A stretch of DNA of 64,000 bases from Jiangella mangrovi (GCF_014204975.1 NZ_JACHMM010000001.1:868001-932000), one strand, 5' to 3'; shown: positions 8,963-16,875, counted from the first letter of the stretch. The notes: generated by a model from the letters alone, not told the origin. Numbers and translations: made by a program.

Positions 8963-10101
8963 CGGCGCCGCCGTTCGGCAGCGACCCGCTCGTACACGCC
9001 GGCCAGCGTCGCGGCGGCGACCGGCCAGCGGAAGCTGTGGTCGACGGTGTCGCGGCCGGCCCGTCCCATGGCGGCCCGCCGGGCGGGGTCGGCCAGCAGC
9101 TCGATGACCGCCTTGGTGAGCTCCTCGCGCGCGCCCGGCGGCACGAACGCGCCGGTCTCGCCGTCGCGGGCGAACTCGCCGAACGCCGGCAGGTCGTAGG
9201 CCGCGACCGGCAGCCCGGTGGCCATGGCCTCGAGGACGACCAGGCCCAGGCCCTCGCTGGCGGACGGGAAGACGAGCAGGTCCGCGGCGGCCATGAGGGC
9301 CGGCACGTCCTCGCGCCGGCCGAGCAGCCGGACCGCGTCGGCGAGTCCGGCCGCGTCGGCCGCGCTCCGGAACGCCGCCGAGCGGTCGCCGTCGCCGACG
9401 AGCAGCAGCACCGTGCCGGGGAAGCGGGCCCGGACGTCCTGCAGCAGCGGCACGAGGTCGTCATGGCCCTTGCCCTCGACGATGCGGGCGACGTGCAGCA
9501 GCACCGGGACGTCGGGGTCGAGGCCGAGCTCGCTTCTCAGGCGGGCGCGCTCGGCCGGCGGCGGCGCGGTGACGTCCGTGGCCGGCGGCAGGACGGTGAT
9601 CGGCGTCGTGGTCGCCGCCGCGAACAACGCGGCGACGTGGGCCGACGCGGCGACGTAGTGGCGGACGGCGCGGCGCTCGGCGGCCAGCCGCACGGACCCC
9701 GTCAGCCGCTGCCGGGCGCCGAGACGGCCGGACGGGCGCAGGTGCACCCACTCGGAGTGCAGGTGGCCGACGACGGGCACCCCGGTGGCCAGCGCGGCGA
9801 GGTGCCCGGCGGTGCGATCGGGCGGGCTGTGCACGTGCAGGACGTCGGCGCGCTCACGCCGCAGCAGCCGGGTGACCGCGGCGACGGCGCCGGCCGTGCC
9901 GCCCGCCGACGCGCCGAGCTCGACCGGCGGCGAGCCGGCCGCCTCGGCGAACTCGGCCCGCAGCTCCGCGGGACCGCCCAGCGACGCCACACGGACGTCG
10001 AACCGGTCGTGGTCGAGCTGCCGGAGCAGCCCGAGAACCACCGTCTGTCCTCCCCCGACCCGCAGGTCCGGCAGGAGGTGGAGCACCCTCACCCGTGCCA
10101 T
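8959..10101 (-). CDS. Family 4 glycosyltransferase
   Basis: This 380-residue GT-B enzyme has the N-terminal GGGQTVVL loop, HVARIVEGKGHDDLVPLLQD at the domain junction and the C-terminal nucleotide-sugar site with the E-x7-E motif in ASEGLGLVVLEAMATGLPV. GT4 enzymes are retaining and transfer mannose, glucose, GlcNAc and similar sugars in the cytoplasm. I prefer the ATG at 10101 (MARVRVLHLLPDL, matching the family's first strand) over an in-frame ATG at 10140. A 20-codon upstream reading frame and two G-runs lie in its leader. It is followed by the flippase with an ATGA overlap. Sugar specificity is unknown. Confidence 0.85.
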   Translation of the reverse strand: MARVRVLHLLPDLRVGGGQTVVLGLLRQLDHDRFDVRVASLGGPAELRAEFAEAAGSPPVELGASAGGTAGAVAAVTRLLRRERADVLHVHSPPDRTAGHLAALATGVPVVGHLHSEWVHLRPSGRLGARQRLTGSVRLAAERRAVRHYVAASAHVAALFAAATTTPITVLPPATDVTAPPPAERARLRSELGLDPDVPVLLHVARIVEGKGHDDLVPLLQDVRARFPGTVLLLVGDGDRSAAFRSAADAAGLADAVRLLGRREDVPALMAAADLLVFPSASEGLGLVVLEAMATGLPVAAYDLPAFGEFARDGETGAFVPPGAREELTKAVIELLADPARRAAMGRAGRDTVDHSFRWPVAAATLAGVYERVAAERRRR

Positions 10102-10117
10102 GTGCGACGGCCCGGGC

Positions 10118-10180
10118 TCACGTGCCTGCCGAGTAGGCATGACGCGGCGGCCCGCCGTCGTGCGGAACTGTGCAGATCAT
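10118..10180 (-). CDS. Possible 20-codon upstream reading frame in the GT4-flippase leader
   Basis: The frame runs ATG-ATC-TGC to TGA and encodes a 20-residue peptide starting MICTVPHDGG. It is out of frame with the GT4 gene and ends 16 bp before its ATG. The ATG sits four bases after a run of six G. A GTG at 10192 in the same frame runs straight through the G-run. There is no sequence evidence that the peptide itself matters; it could couple or attenuate translation of the downstream gene. Confidence 0.2.
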   Translation of the reverse strand: MICTVPHDGGPPRHAYSAGT

Positions 10181-10297
10181 CGTGCCCCCCACGAGAATCC
10201 CCCCGGTGCCGGGCCCCCACCCGGCGGTTCGCCCGAAGCGGGCAAACATGGACCAATGTCCGATCACCCAGCGTAAGGCATGGGTGGACGCAGTCAA
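10181..10297 (-). promoter_or_regulatory. Promoter and long G-run leader of the GT4-flippase operon
   Basis: On the reverse strand a TTGACT -35 (10292-10297) and a TACGCT -10 (10270-10275) are spaced 16 bp. The leader of roughly 160 nt then holds a small GCCCG/CGGGC hairpin (about 10230-10245) and two runs of six G (complement of 10199-10204 and 10185-10190). The same G-runs recur before other glycan and lasso genes. Confidence 0.45.
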
Positions 10298-10312
10298 GGC
10301 GAAGTCCAGCTG

Positions 10313-11455
10313 CTAGGCGACGGCGGCGACCGCCTCGTCGACGAAGCCGGCCACGCGCGCCGCCACCGTCGGCCAGGTGTAGTGCTCGAGCACGTACGCC
10401 CGGCCGGCCGCGCCCTGGGCCCGCATGCGGTCGGGATCGGCGCCGAGCTCGAGCAGCGTGGCGGCCAGCCGGCCGGGGTCGCCGTCGGGCAGCACGACGC
10501 CGCCGTCGGCCGGGAAGAGCGCCTCGCGGCCCTGACCCGCCAGCATCACCACCGGCAGCCCGTAGAGCGCCGCCTCCATGTAGACGATGCCGGTGCTCTC
10601 CCACACCGAGGGCAGGCAGAACACCGTCGCGCGGCGGATGGCGGCGTCCAGCCGGGCGGCGTCGGCGGGGACGTCCTTGTCGAGGTAGCCGAGCACCGTC
10701 ACGCCCGGCTCGTCGACGTCGGGCTCGGCGCCGACGACGGTCAGCTCCGCCTCGGGGTCGGCGGCACGCACCTGCCGGAACGCCTCGACGAGCTCCGGCC
10801 CGCCCTTGCGCTCCCAGTCCTTGCCGATGAACAACACCGAGAGGTGGTCCCAGGTCCGCTCGATCTCGCCCGGGTCGGCCATGCCGCACCCCGGCGGGTA
10901 CCAGCGGATCCTGCTCTCGGGGAGGTCCTCGGACACCAGCTGCGCCGCCGTCCAGGGCGAATTGGTCCACACGACGGAGCAGGCCCGCAGGAACTCGCGC
11001 TCGCCCGCGATGGCCGCGGCGATCTCGCGGTCGGTGAAGCGGTCGAACCCGTACGACCGGGCGAACACCGGCGTCGACACGGCCGCCTCGACCGGGATCT
11101 CGACGTGCGCCACCAGCGGCACGCCCTCGGGGATGCCCGCGACGCCGAACTGCAGCACGGCGTCGTGCTCGGGCAGCTGCGGCGTGAGCGCGGCGAAGCG
11201 CCGGCTCAGCCGCTCGATGTTGGCGGGCAGGTAGCGCCAGAGCGCGTTGCGCCGCGGCCGCCGGGCCTGCAGCGTCCGCCGCACGTCGACCATGCCGTGC
11301 AGGACGTCGGTGAGCCGCGTCTGGTTCGCGTCGGCCCGGCCGGACAGCGCCGACATGCGGTCGAGCTCGGCGAACAGGTGCCACGGCACGCCGCTGTAGG
11401 TGAACGCCGCGTACGGGTCGCCCCAGGTGACGCCGAGCGTGCGCGCATGAGTCAT
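10313..11455 (-). CDS. Family 4 glycosyltransferase
   Basis: This protein of about 380 residues has GT-B features: FIGKDWERKGGPELVEAFRQ at the inter-domain hinge and WESTGIVYMEAALYGLPVV carrying the E-x7-E motif of retaining GT4 enzymes. The first domain starts with an unusual TWGDPYAAFTYSG segment. The ATG at 11455 is chosen because a six-G run lies seven bases upstream; an ATG two codons earlier (11461) is possible. It is transcribed divergently from the FkbM-like gene at 11552, with a TACACT -10 at 11475-11480. It probably adds a sugar to the same lipid-linked glycan as its neighbours; donor and acceptor are unknown. Confidence 0.8.
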   Translation of the reverse strand: MTHARTLGVTWGDPYAAFTYSGVPWHLFAELDRMSALSGRADANQTRLTDVLHGMVDVRRTLQARRPRRNALWRYLPANIERLSRRFAALTPQLPEHDAVLQFGVAGIPEGVPLVAHVEIPVEAAVSTPVFARSYGFDRFTDREIAAAIAGEREFLRACSVVWTNSPWTAAQLVSEDLPESRIRWYPPGCGMADPGEIERTWDHLSVLFIGKDWERKGGPELVEAFRQVRAADPEAELTVVGAEPDVDEPGVTVLGYLDKDVPADAARLDAAIRRATVFCLPSVWESTGIVYMEAALYGLPVVMLAGQGREALFPADGGVVLPDGDPGRLAATLLELGADPDRMRAQGAAGRAYVLEHYTWPTVAARVAGFVDEAVAAVA

Positions 11456-11480
11456 GACCATCCCCCCGGCGGCCAGTGTA
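11456..11480 (-). promoter_or_regulatory. -10 element and G-run leader of the GT4 gene at 11455
   Basis: Reverse-strand TACACT (11475-11480) fits TANNNT. A run of six G (complement of 11462-11467) follows about eight bases later and lies directly before the two candidate ATG codons, where it could act as a degenerate Shine-Dalgarno. Confidence 0.4.
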
Positions 11481-11519
11481 GACGGCACGGACCCCCTAGT
11501 CAGGCGGGTGCACCGGGTC

Positions 11520-11551
11520 TACGATCTTCCCCGGTCCGGCCTGGGGGGCAC
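11520..11551 (+). promoter_or_regulatory. -10 element and G-run leader of the FkbM-like gene
   Basis: TACGAT at 11520-11525 fits TANNNT. The ~20-nt leader ends in six G (11543-11548) followed by CAC and the ATG, the same arrangement as before the ABC exporter at 12364. Confidence 0.4.
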
Positions 11552-12292
11552 ATGGCATCGCTGATCGAGCACAGGACGCGCAATCTGTTACGCCGGTTCG
11601 GGGTCGAGGTCGTGCCGACCCGGCGCCGGCGCGAGGCCGGGCTGCTGAGCCTGCACCTGAGCCGGCTCTTCGCACACCTCGACATCACCGTCGTCCTCGA
11701 TGTCGGCGCCCGGCACGGCGAGTTCGGCAGGCAGCTGCGGCGCAACGGCTACCGCGGCTGGATCGTGTCGTTCGAGCCGGTCGCCGAGAACCGCGAGGTG
11801 CTCACCCGCGTCGCCCGCGGCGACGACAAGTGGCGGGTGCTGCCGGTCGCGCTGGGCACGTCGGACACCACCTCGCGCATCAACGTCGCCCGCAACACCT
11901 CGCTGTCGTCCCTGCGCTCGGCCAGCGAGTACGGCCAGCGCGACTTCGGCGACGTCATCGAGACCGCGCGCATCGAGCAGGTGCAGGTCCGCCGGCTCGA
12001 CCACCTCTGGGACCGCGTGCTCGCCGGCATCGACGCACCGCGCGTCTACCTCAAGCTCCGCACCCAGGGCTGGGACCTCGAGGTCCTCACCGGCACCGGC
12101 GAGAAGCTCCGGGAGGTGCTGGCGCTGCAGACCGAGGCGGCGGTCCAGCCGACCTACGACGGCATGCCGACGCACCTGGAGACGCTGCGGGCGCTCGAGG
12201 CCGCCGGCTTCACGGTGTCGGGCATGTTCCCGGTGACGTTCGACCCGCGGCTGGCGCTGGTGGAGTACGACTGCGTCGCCGTGCGCCGCTGA
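11552..12292 (+). CDS. FkbM-like methyltransferase with altered signature residues
   Basis: This 246-residue protein has the FkbM fold landmarks: VVLDVGARHGEFGRQLRRNG (motif I), GWIVSFEPVAENREVL, and YLKLRTQGWDLEVLTG in the place of the usual LKIDVQGxELEVLxG. Most family members have Asp and Val in that last motif and Asn in DVGANxG; here they are Arg/Thr and Arg. The protein may therefore bind SAM or its acceptor differently, or be a non-catalytic relative. The ATG follows a GGGGGGCAC leader. It is the only gene on this strand between the GT4 gene and the ABC exporter. Confidence 0.75.
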   Translation: MASLIEHRTRNLLRRFGVEVVPTRRRREAGLLSLHLSRLFAHLDITVVLDVGARHGEFGRQLRRNGYRGWIVSFEPVAENREVLTRVARGDDKWRVLPVALGTSDTTSRINVARNTSLSSLRSASEYGQRDFGDVIETARIEQVQVRRLDHLWDRVLAGIDAPRVYLKLRTQGWDLEVLTGTGEKLREVLALQTEAAVQPTYDGMPTHLETLRALEAAGFTVSGMFPVTFDPRLALVEYDCVAVRR

Positions 12293-12303
12293 CCGGCTCG
12301 GAC

Positions 12304-12363
12304 TACCATGAGGCAACGCCGGTGACTGGGGGGTGACCGGCGACGACTCGCGTGGGGGGCCAC
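12304..12363 (+). promoter_or_regulatory. Promoter and tandem G-run leader of the ABC exporter
   Basis: TACCAT at 12304-12309 fits TANNNT. Two runs of six G follow, at 12328-12333 (TGGGGGGTGACC) and 12354-12359 (GTGGGGGGCCACATG). The second run creates an in-frame GTG at 12352, so the start could be there or at the ATG at 12364. Confidence 0.45.
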
Positions 12364-14274
12364 ATGACGACGCCGCGGCACGCCCGAGGCGCCGCCTCGC
12401 GGAGCCGTGCGGCCGACGACGCCCCGATCAGCGACGACCCCGTCGAGCTCGCGGCCTCGGCCCGGCGCCAGCGCCGGTCGGTCGGCCGGCTGCGCGCGCT
12501 GTTCGGACACAGCATCCGGCTCACGTGGTCCGCCGACCACCGCGCGTTCATCGTGACGACGGCCCTGCAGCTGCTCGGCGCGGCGATCATCGCCGCCCAG
12601 GTGCTCATCGTGAAGGCCGTCCTCGACGCCATCCTGGTGGTCGGCGACGGCGGCGGTGTGGGGCCGGTGGTGCTCCCCGTCGTGCTGCTGGCGACGGTGA
12701 CGGCACTGGTGGCGGTCGCGACGGCCGTGCAGGTCAACCAGCAGCGGCTGCTGGCCGAGCTGGTGCTGCGCTCCACGTGGCAGCAGATGCTGGACGTCGC
12801 CGGCGCGGTGGGCCTGCGGGCGTTCGAGTCGCCGGAGTTCTACGACCGCCTGCAGCGGGTGCAGACCAACGCGCTGAGCCGTCCGTACACCCTCACGCAG
12901 GGCCTCATCGGCATGGTCGGCGGCTTCGCCGGCTGCGTCGGGCTGTCTGTCGCCATCATCAGCTTCGAGCCCGCGCTGCTGCCGATCCTGCTGCTCGCCG
13001 GCGTCCCGCTGTTCTTCACCAGCCGCCGCGAGAGCCGGCTCGAGTTCGACTTCGCCGTCGCCCAGACGCCGGCCCTGCGGCTGCGGCAGTACCTCGGCCT
13101 CGTGCAGACCGGCCGCGACGAAGCCAAGGAGGTGCGCGCCTACGGCCTCACCGGTGCGCTGCGCCAGCGCTTCGACGCCGTCTACTCCGCGTACACCACC
13201 GACCTGCGCCACCACCTGCGCCGCCGTACCCGCCTCGCCGTGGCCGGCAACCTCGCCTCCGCGGCGTTCCTCGCGGCCACGCTGATCGCGCTGGTCTGGC
13301 TGGTCGGGCAGGGCCGGGTGACCCTGGCCGAGGCCGGCGCCGCCATCGTCGCGATCCGGCTGCTCGCGACCCAGGTCACCACGCTGTTCAAGGGCGCCCA
13401 GCAGATCTTCGAGTCCGGCCTCTTCCTCGACGACCTCGACCGCTTCGTCGCGCTGCGCCCGGAGGCCGAGACCGCCGAGGCGGGCGCACCGGCGCCGTCG
13501 TCGTTCACCACGCTGACCGCCGACGGGCTCCGCTTCAGCTACCCGGGCAGCGCCACGCCGGCCCTCGACGACGTGTCTATCCGGCTGAACGCGGGCGAGA
13601 TCGTCGCGCTGGTCGGCGAGAACGGCTCCGGCAAGACGACGCTCGCCAAACTCCTGGCCGCGCTCTACGAGCCCGACCGCGGCAGCATCCGCTGGGACGG
13701 CGTCGACGTGTCGGCCTACTCCCGGCCCGGGCTGCGCCGGTCGGTCGCCGTCGTCTTCCAGGACTTCGTCCGCTACCACCTGTCCGCCCGCGAGAACGTC
13801 GGCCTCGGCGACGCCGACCGCATGGGCGACACCGAGGCGATCGACGCGGCCGCGCGCCGGGCCGGCATCGCCGGCGTCATCGAGACCCTGCCGGGCGGCT
13901 GGGACACCTATCTGTCCACCATGTTCAAGGGCGGCCAGGACCTCTCACTGGGCCAGTGGCAGCGCATCGCCCTCGCGCGCGCGTTCTTCCGCGACGCCCC
14001 GTTCGTCATCCTCGACGAGCCGTCGGCGTCGCTCGACCCGCGCGCCGAGCACGCACTCTTCCAGTCGCTGCGCGACCTGCTGGGCGGGCGGACGGTGCTG
14101 TTCATCTCGCACCGCTTCTCCACCGTCCGCACCGCCGACCGCATCTACGTCCTCGACGGCGGCCGGGTCACCGAGCACGGCTCGCACGACGATCTCATGG
14201 CCCACGACGGCCACTACGCCGAACTGTTCCGCCTGCAGGCGGCCGCCTACCTCGCCCCCGAAGCCTCCCGCTGA
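12364..14274 (+). CDS. ABC exporter, fused membrane and ATPase domains (ABCB/MsbA type)
   Basis: This protein of 636 residues (640 if the GTG at 12352 is used) has an N-terminal six-helix ABC_membrane domain (helices around residues 70-100, 140-180, 250-300) and a C-terminal ATPase with Walker A GENGSGKTTLAK, signature LSLGQWQRIALARAF, Walker B FVILDEPSASLDP and the H-loop FISHRFSTVRTAD. The domain order and fused half-transporter format mark an exporter working as a dimer. Substrates of such exporters in glycan loci are lipid-linked sugars, peptides or lipids. It is not next to the lasso genes at 29-33 kb, but it shares their unusual G-run leader. The next gene starts 3 bp after its stop. 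Confidence 0.85.
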   Translation: MTTPRHARGAASRSRAADDAPISDDPVELAASARRQRRSVGRLRALFGHSIRLTWSADHRAFIVTTALQLLGAAIIAAQVLIVKAVLDAILVVGDGGGVGPVVLPVVLLATVTALVAVATAVQVNQQRLLAELVLRSTWQQMLDVAGAVGLRAFESPEFYDRLQRVQTNALSRPYTLTQGLIGMVGGFAGCVGLSVAIISFEPALLPILLLAGVPLFFTSRRESRLEFDFAVAQTPALRLRQYLGLVQTGRDEAKEVRAYGLTGALRQRFDAVYSAYTTDLRHHLRRRTRLAVAGNLASAAFLAATLIALVWLVGQGRVTLAEAGAAIVAIRLLATQVTTLFKGAQQIFESGLFLDDLDRFVALRPEAETAEAGAPAPSSFTTLTADGLRFSYPGSATPALDDVSIRLNAGEIVALVGENGSGKTTLAKLLAALYEPDRGSIRWDGVDVSAYSRPGLRRSVAVVFQDFVRYHLSARENVGLGDADRMGDTEAIDAAARRAGIAGVIETLPGGWDTYLSTMFKGGQDLSLGQWQRIALARAFFRDAPFVILDEPSASLDPRAEHALFQSLRDLLGGRTVLFISHRFSTVRTADRIYVLDGGRVTEHGSHDDLMAHDGHYAELFRLQAAAYLAPEASR

Positions 14275-14277
14275 CCC

Positions 14278-15072
14278 GTGGGCGACCTGCTGCGCCGCGC
14301 CCTCGACCGGCCGGCCGTCCTGGTGCTGCTCGGCACGGCCGGCCTGCTGTTCGCTCTGGTCGCGGTGGGCCTGGGCGTCTGGTCGCTGGTCCTGCTGGCC
14401 CGCCTCGGCGAGGCGTCGGTATGCGAGCGCGACTTCAGCGGCATCTGCCTGACCGAGCGCGAGGCGACCGTCGCCGAGCGGGTCGTGAACCATGGGCGGA
14501 GCTGGGACCCCGACCCGAGCTGGCGGCTGGCGCTGCACGGCGACGGACCCGAACCCACCGACGGGACCCGACTGTGGGTGGACTTCCGCCCGCAGGACGA
14601 CCTCGACGAGCTGACGACGAACCAGCGCGTCACGGTCGTGTTCATCGAGCACGAGCCGGCCTGGCTGCGGCTGCCGTCCGGAGCGGTCCTCGAGTCCAAC
14701 CAGCATCCGCAGTACACGTGGGCGGGGGCGTTCAGCATCGCGGCGATGATCGCCGGGCCGAGCATCACCGCCGTCGTCACCGGCATCCGCGGCCGGCGCG
14801 GCGGCTGGTTCGCGAACTCGCCGGGCCACGGGTACGGCCCCGACCGGTGGTGGCTGCTGTTCCTGGTCGGTCTGGTCGGCTTCGTCGTGCAACTCGCCTT
14901 CCCGCGGCCGCACCTCTTCCACGTGCTGCTGGGTCTCGGCCTGCTGGCCGGGCTCGTCGCCTACCTGGTGTGGAGGGTGCTCCCGGTGCCCTCGTCCGGC
15001 CGGCACGCGCCGCGGCGGCGCCGTTGGCACAGCCGACGGCGTCACAGTCGCGGCCCGGATGTCACGGGATAG
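14278..15072 (+). CDS. Hypothetical membrane protein, four helices
   Basis: This 264-residue protein is unrecognised. One membrane helix lies near residues 12-38, followed by an extracytoplasmic region of about 100 residues with two Cys (VCERDFSGICLTE) that could form a disulfide. A second helix lies near 145-165 and two more near 185-235. The tail is Arg/His-rich and basic. The GTG start lies 3 bp after the ABC exporter stop, so it is almost certainly cotranslated and may be an accessory of that exporter. No catalytic motif is visible. Confidence 0.65.
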   Translation: MGDLLRRALDRPAVLVLLGTAGLLFALVAVGLGVWSLVLLARLGEASVCERDFSGICLTEREATVAERVVNHGRSWDPDPSWRLALHGDGPEPTDGTRLWVDFRPQDDLDELTTNQRVTVVFIEHEPAWLRLPSGAVLESNQHPQYTWAGAFSIAAMIAGPSITAVVTGIRGRRGGWFANSPGHGYGPDRWWLLFLVGLVGFVVQLAFPRPHLFHVLLGLGLLAGLVAYLVWRVLPVPSSGRHAPRRRRWHSRRRHSRGPDVTG

Positions 15073-15383
15073 GCCTTGCGGGCGACGAGAGCCACCCGCA
15101 CCCGATAGACATGTGGGCGCGCCGGACCGGGCCCGCAGCGCCCCCGCAGTTCGTTGTCGCAGCACAGACCGTGTTTCGATCAGTGAACCCGGCATTCGGT
15201 CGTCCCAGGCCGCTGACCGCGGCATCTGGAGCCAAGCCACGACGGATGCCCCGGTATGTCGCTTTTGGTGCGCGTCTCATGCCAGCCGATGTTTCAACGT
15301 GTCACACGTCACGCGGTGACGCTGCACGAGGGCTCGGACGGTGTCACTCTGGTGACATCTCCTAGAGAGTGCGGAGGGCGGAC
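15073..15383. other. Intergenic region with two operator-like palindromes
   Basis: I see no convincing gene here. Two similar palindromes occur near its right end: CGTCAC-N3-GTGACG at 15307-15321 and TGTCAC-N4-GTGACA at 15342-15357, about 35 bp centre to centre and just upstream of the small reading frame at 15384. They look like paired sites for one dimeric regulator. The rest is unstructured by eye. Confidence 0.4.
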
Positions 15384-15479
15384 ATGGTCGGCTGGGGTGG
15401 GCCGCAGCAGCCGTCGTCGCACACCACAGGCCGGCGTGGCGGCCGGTCGGACCAGCCAGGTCCCGGCCGCCACGCCTGA
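15384..15479 (+). CDS. Possible 31-residue peptide with strong ribosome binding site
   Basis: The ATG at 15384 is preceded by GGAGGG with a five-base gap, the best Shine-Dalgarno in this stretch. The peptide (starting MVGWGGPQQP, ending PGRHA) is Gly/Pro/Arg-rich with no recognisable domain. Its last third overlaps a strong 14-bp hairpin (15433-15476), and the next gene starts 22 bp after its stop. It may be a real small protein or a leader peptide controlling the gene at 15502. The amino-acid composition gives no further clue. Confidence 0.35.
   Translation: MVGWGGPQQPSSHTTGRRGGRSDQPGPGRHA
15433..15476 (+). repeat. Strong stem-loop in the leader of the gene at 15502
   Basis: A perfect 14-bp inverted repeat (GGCGTGGCGGCCGG at 15433-15446 with its complement at 15463-15476) encloses a second 4-bp GACC/GGTC stem. 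It sits inside the small reading frame and 25 bp before the next GTG start. There is no T-run after it, so an attenuator or RNA structure is more likely than a simple terminator. Confidence 0.6.
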
Positions 15480-15501
15480 TCAACGAACGGGGAAACAGAA
15501 A

Positions 15502-15834
15502 GTGAGCCAGCCCGCTCAACTCCCGCGCCGCTTCGCCCTGCACCGCCGCTACGACGTCACCGGCGTCTCCGGCACCGGCATCGTCGCGTACGGCACGCAG
15601 TACCCGACCGGCCGCACCACGCTCGCCTGGTGTTGCTCGGACGTGCAGTCGGTCGCCGTCTACGACGACATCGACCACGTCACGGCCATCCACGGCCACG
15701 GCGGCCTCACCGAGATCCGCTGGATCGACCCGCCGCTCTCCACGGAGCCGGCGACGACCAGCGCCCACCCCACGGGCGTCACGGTGCTCAGCGGCCGTGC
15801 GCGCTGCGCCACCGCCGCCCAACAGACCGCCTGA
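15502..15834 (+). CDS. Hypothetical small protein, 110 residues
   Basis: The GTG start lies behind GGGGAAA and 22 bp after the stop of the small frame at 15384. The predicted protein looks beta-rich (FALHRRYDVTGVSGTGIVAYG, then TLAWCCSDVQSVAVYDDIDH) with two adjacent Cys and a TEIRWID strand, followed by a Thr/Ala-rich tail. There is no signal peptide or membrane helix. Third-position GC is high, as in true genes of this window. I do not recognise the family. A bidirectional terminator separates it from the convergent RpiR gene. Confidence 0.5.
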   Translation: MSQPAQLPRRFALHRRYDVTGVSGTGIVAYGTQYPTGRTTLAWCCSDVQSVAVYDDIDHVTAIHGHGGLTEIRWIDPPLSTEPATTSAHPTGVTVLSGRARCATAAQQTA

Positions 15835-15849
15835 CGGTTCCGACGGCGA

Positions 15850-15869
15850 CCTCCCGCGGTCGCGGGAGG
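15850..15869. terminator. Bidirectional hairpin terminator
   Basis: CCTCCCGC and GCGGGAGG form a perfect 8-bp stem with a 4-base loop between the convergent genes ending at 15834 and 15891. No T-run follows, as is common in high-GC actinomycetes. Confidence 0.5.
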
Positions 15870-15890
15870 CATGAGCAGCGGTGGTGGCCC

Positions 15891-16775
15891 TCAGGCGTCG
15901 GCCGGCTCGCCGCGGACGGCGGCGTAGGTCTGGCCGAGTGCGGTGATCGAGCGGTCGTATGAGGCCTGTGCCACGGCGGTGAACAGGCAGTCCGCGACCA
16001 TGAGCTGCGCGATCCGGCTGCCCAGCGCTCCCGGGCGGAACCGTGACTCCCGGGCCGCGGTGGTGAGGACGATGTCGGCGGCGTGGGCGACCGGGGCGTC
16101 GGCGTGGTTGGAGATCGCGATGGTCGTGGCGCCGGCGCGCGCGGCCAGGCTGAGGAAGCGGACGGTGCTGGCCGTCGTCCCCGTGTGCGAGACCCCGACC
16201 GCCACACAGGAACTGTCGAGCACGACGGCCGAGGTCCAGGCGGAGTGCGGGTCCGACCAGGTGAGCGCCGTCCGGCCGATGCGGACGAGCTTCTGCTGCA
16301 GGTCCAGTCCGACGAAGGCGCTCGCCCCGACCCCGAACAGGTCGACGCGGCGGGCGGCGGCGACGACGGCCACCGCCCGGGACAGCGCGTCGAGGTCGAG
16401 CGCCTCGGCGGTGTCGGAGATGGACAGCGCCTCCTTCCGCGCGACCTTCGCGACGATGTCGGACAGCAGGTCGTCGCGGTCGATGTCGCCGGAGGCAGCG
16501 GCGCCTCCGGCGTGGGCGAACGTTTCGCGGGTGACCTCGCGGGTGAGGTCGAGCCGCAGGTCCTGATGGCGGCTGTAGCCCAGCCGCCGGTAGAAGCGCA
16601 CCACCGTCGTGGTCGAGGTCTCGCCCTCGGCCGCCAGCCGGTGCATCGACCAGCCGGCCACGCCCACCGGGTCGGCCAGGATCGCCCGGGCGACCCGCTG
16701 CTCCGACGGCGGCAGCGAGGGCAGGGCGGCCCGGATGTCGACCAGGACCATGCGGGCGGACGGCGTGCTCGGCAT
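15891..16775 (-). CDS. RpiR/MurR-family regulator of the muropeptide operon
   Basis: This 294-residue protein has an N-terminal HTH_6 domain (about residues 5-80, with the helix-turn-helix around AEGETSTTTVVRFYRRLGY) and a C-terminal SIS sugar-phosphate-binding domain (about 120-260, LFGVGASAFVGLDLQQKL, then GVSHTGTTASTV). MurR proteins sense MurNAc-6-phosphate and repress murQ-containing operons. The ATG at 16775 has GGGGGAG six bases upstream; a longer start would run into the operator. It is divergent from the binding-protein gene of the murQ-anmK operon, so it very probably controls that operon through the palindrome at 16799-16817. Whether it represses or activates is not shown. Confidence 0.85.
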   Translation of the reverse strand: MPSTPSARMVLVDIRAALPSLPPSEQRVARAILADPVGVAGWSMHRLAAEGETSTTTVVRFYRRLGYSRHQDLRLDLTREVTRETFAHAGGAAASGDIDRDDLLSDIVAKVARKEALSISDTAEALDLDALSRAVAVVAAARRVDLFGVGASAFVGLDLQQKLVRIGRTALTWSDPHSAWTSAVVLDSSCVAVGVSHTGTTASTVRFLSLAARAGATTIAISNHADAPVAHAADIVLTTAARESRFRPGALGSRIAQLMVADCLFTAVAQASYDRSITALGQTYAAVRGEPADA

Positions 16776-16798
16776 CGGTCTCCCCCTCGTCGCGTGAG

Positions 16799-16817
16799 TG
16801 CGTACCAATTTTACGCA
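16799..16817. promoter_or_regulatory. Palindromic operator, probably for the RpiR/MurR regulator
   Basis: TGCGTA-N7-TACGCA, with an AT-rich centre in a very GC-rich setting, is a perfect 6-bp inverted repeat located between the divergent regulator and importer genes. RpiR-family sites are typically such palindromes with AT-rich cores. A TATACC -10-like element for the importer operon follows at 16841-16846. Confidence 0.55.
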
Positions 16818-16875
16818 TCAGACGGCTCGGACGTATGGTCTATACCTGTCTGATCGGCGAATGAGGAGGACGGTC

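Noticed and set aside
10280-12292. 670-codon reading of the FkbM-like gene
   Set aside because: Everything before the ATG at 11552 is antisense to the GT4 gene; only the last 246 codons form the methyltransferase.
12364-14274. The ABC exporter as dedicated lasso transporter
   Set aside because: It lies 15 kb away and next to glycan genes. The shared G-run leader is suggestive only, so it is a finding and not an annotation.
16837-16846. GGTCTATACC as a DasR-type site controlling the muropeptide operon
   Set aside because: Only three bases per arm are symmetric and the match to the DasR consensus is partial. The perfect TGCGTA-N7-TACGCA palindrome is a better operator.
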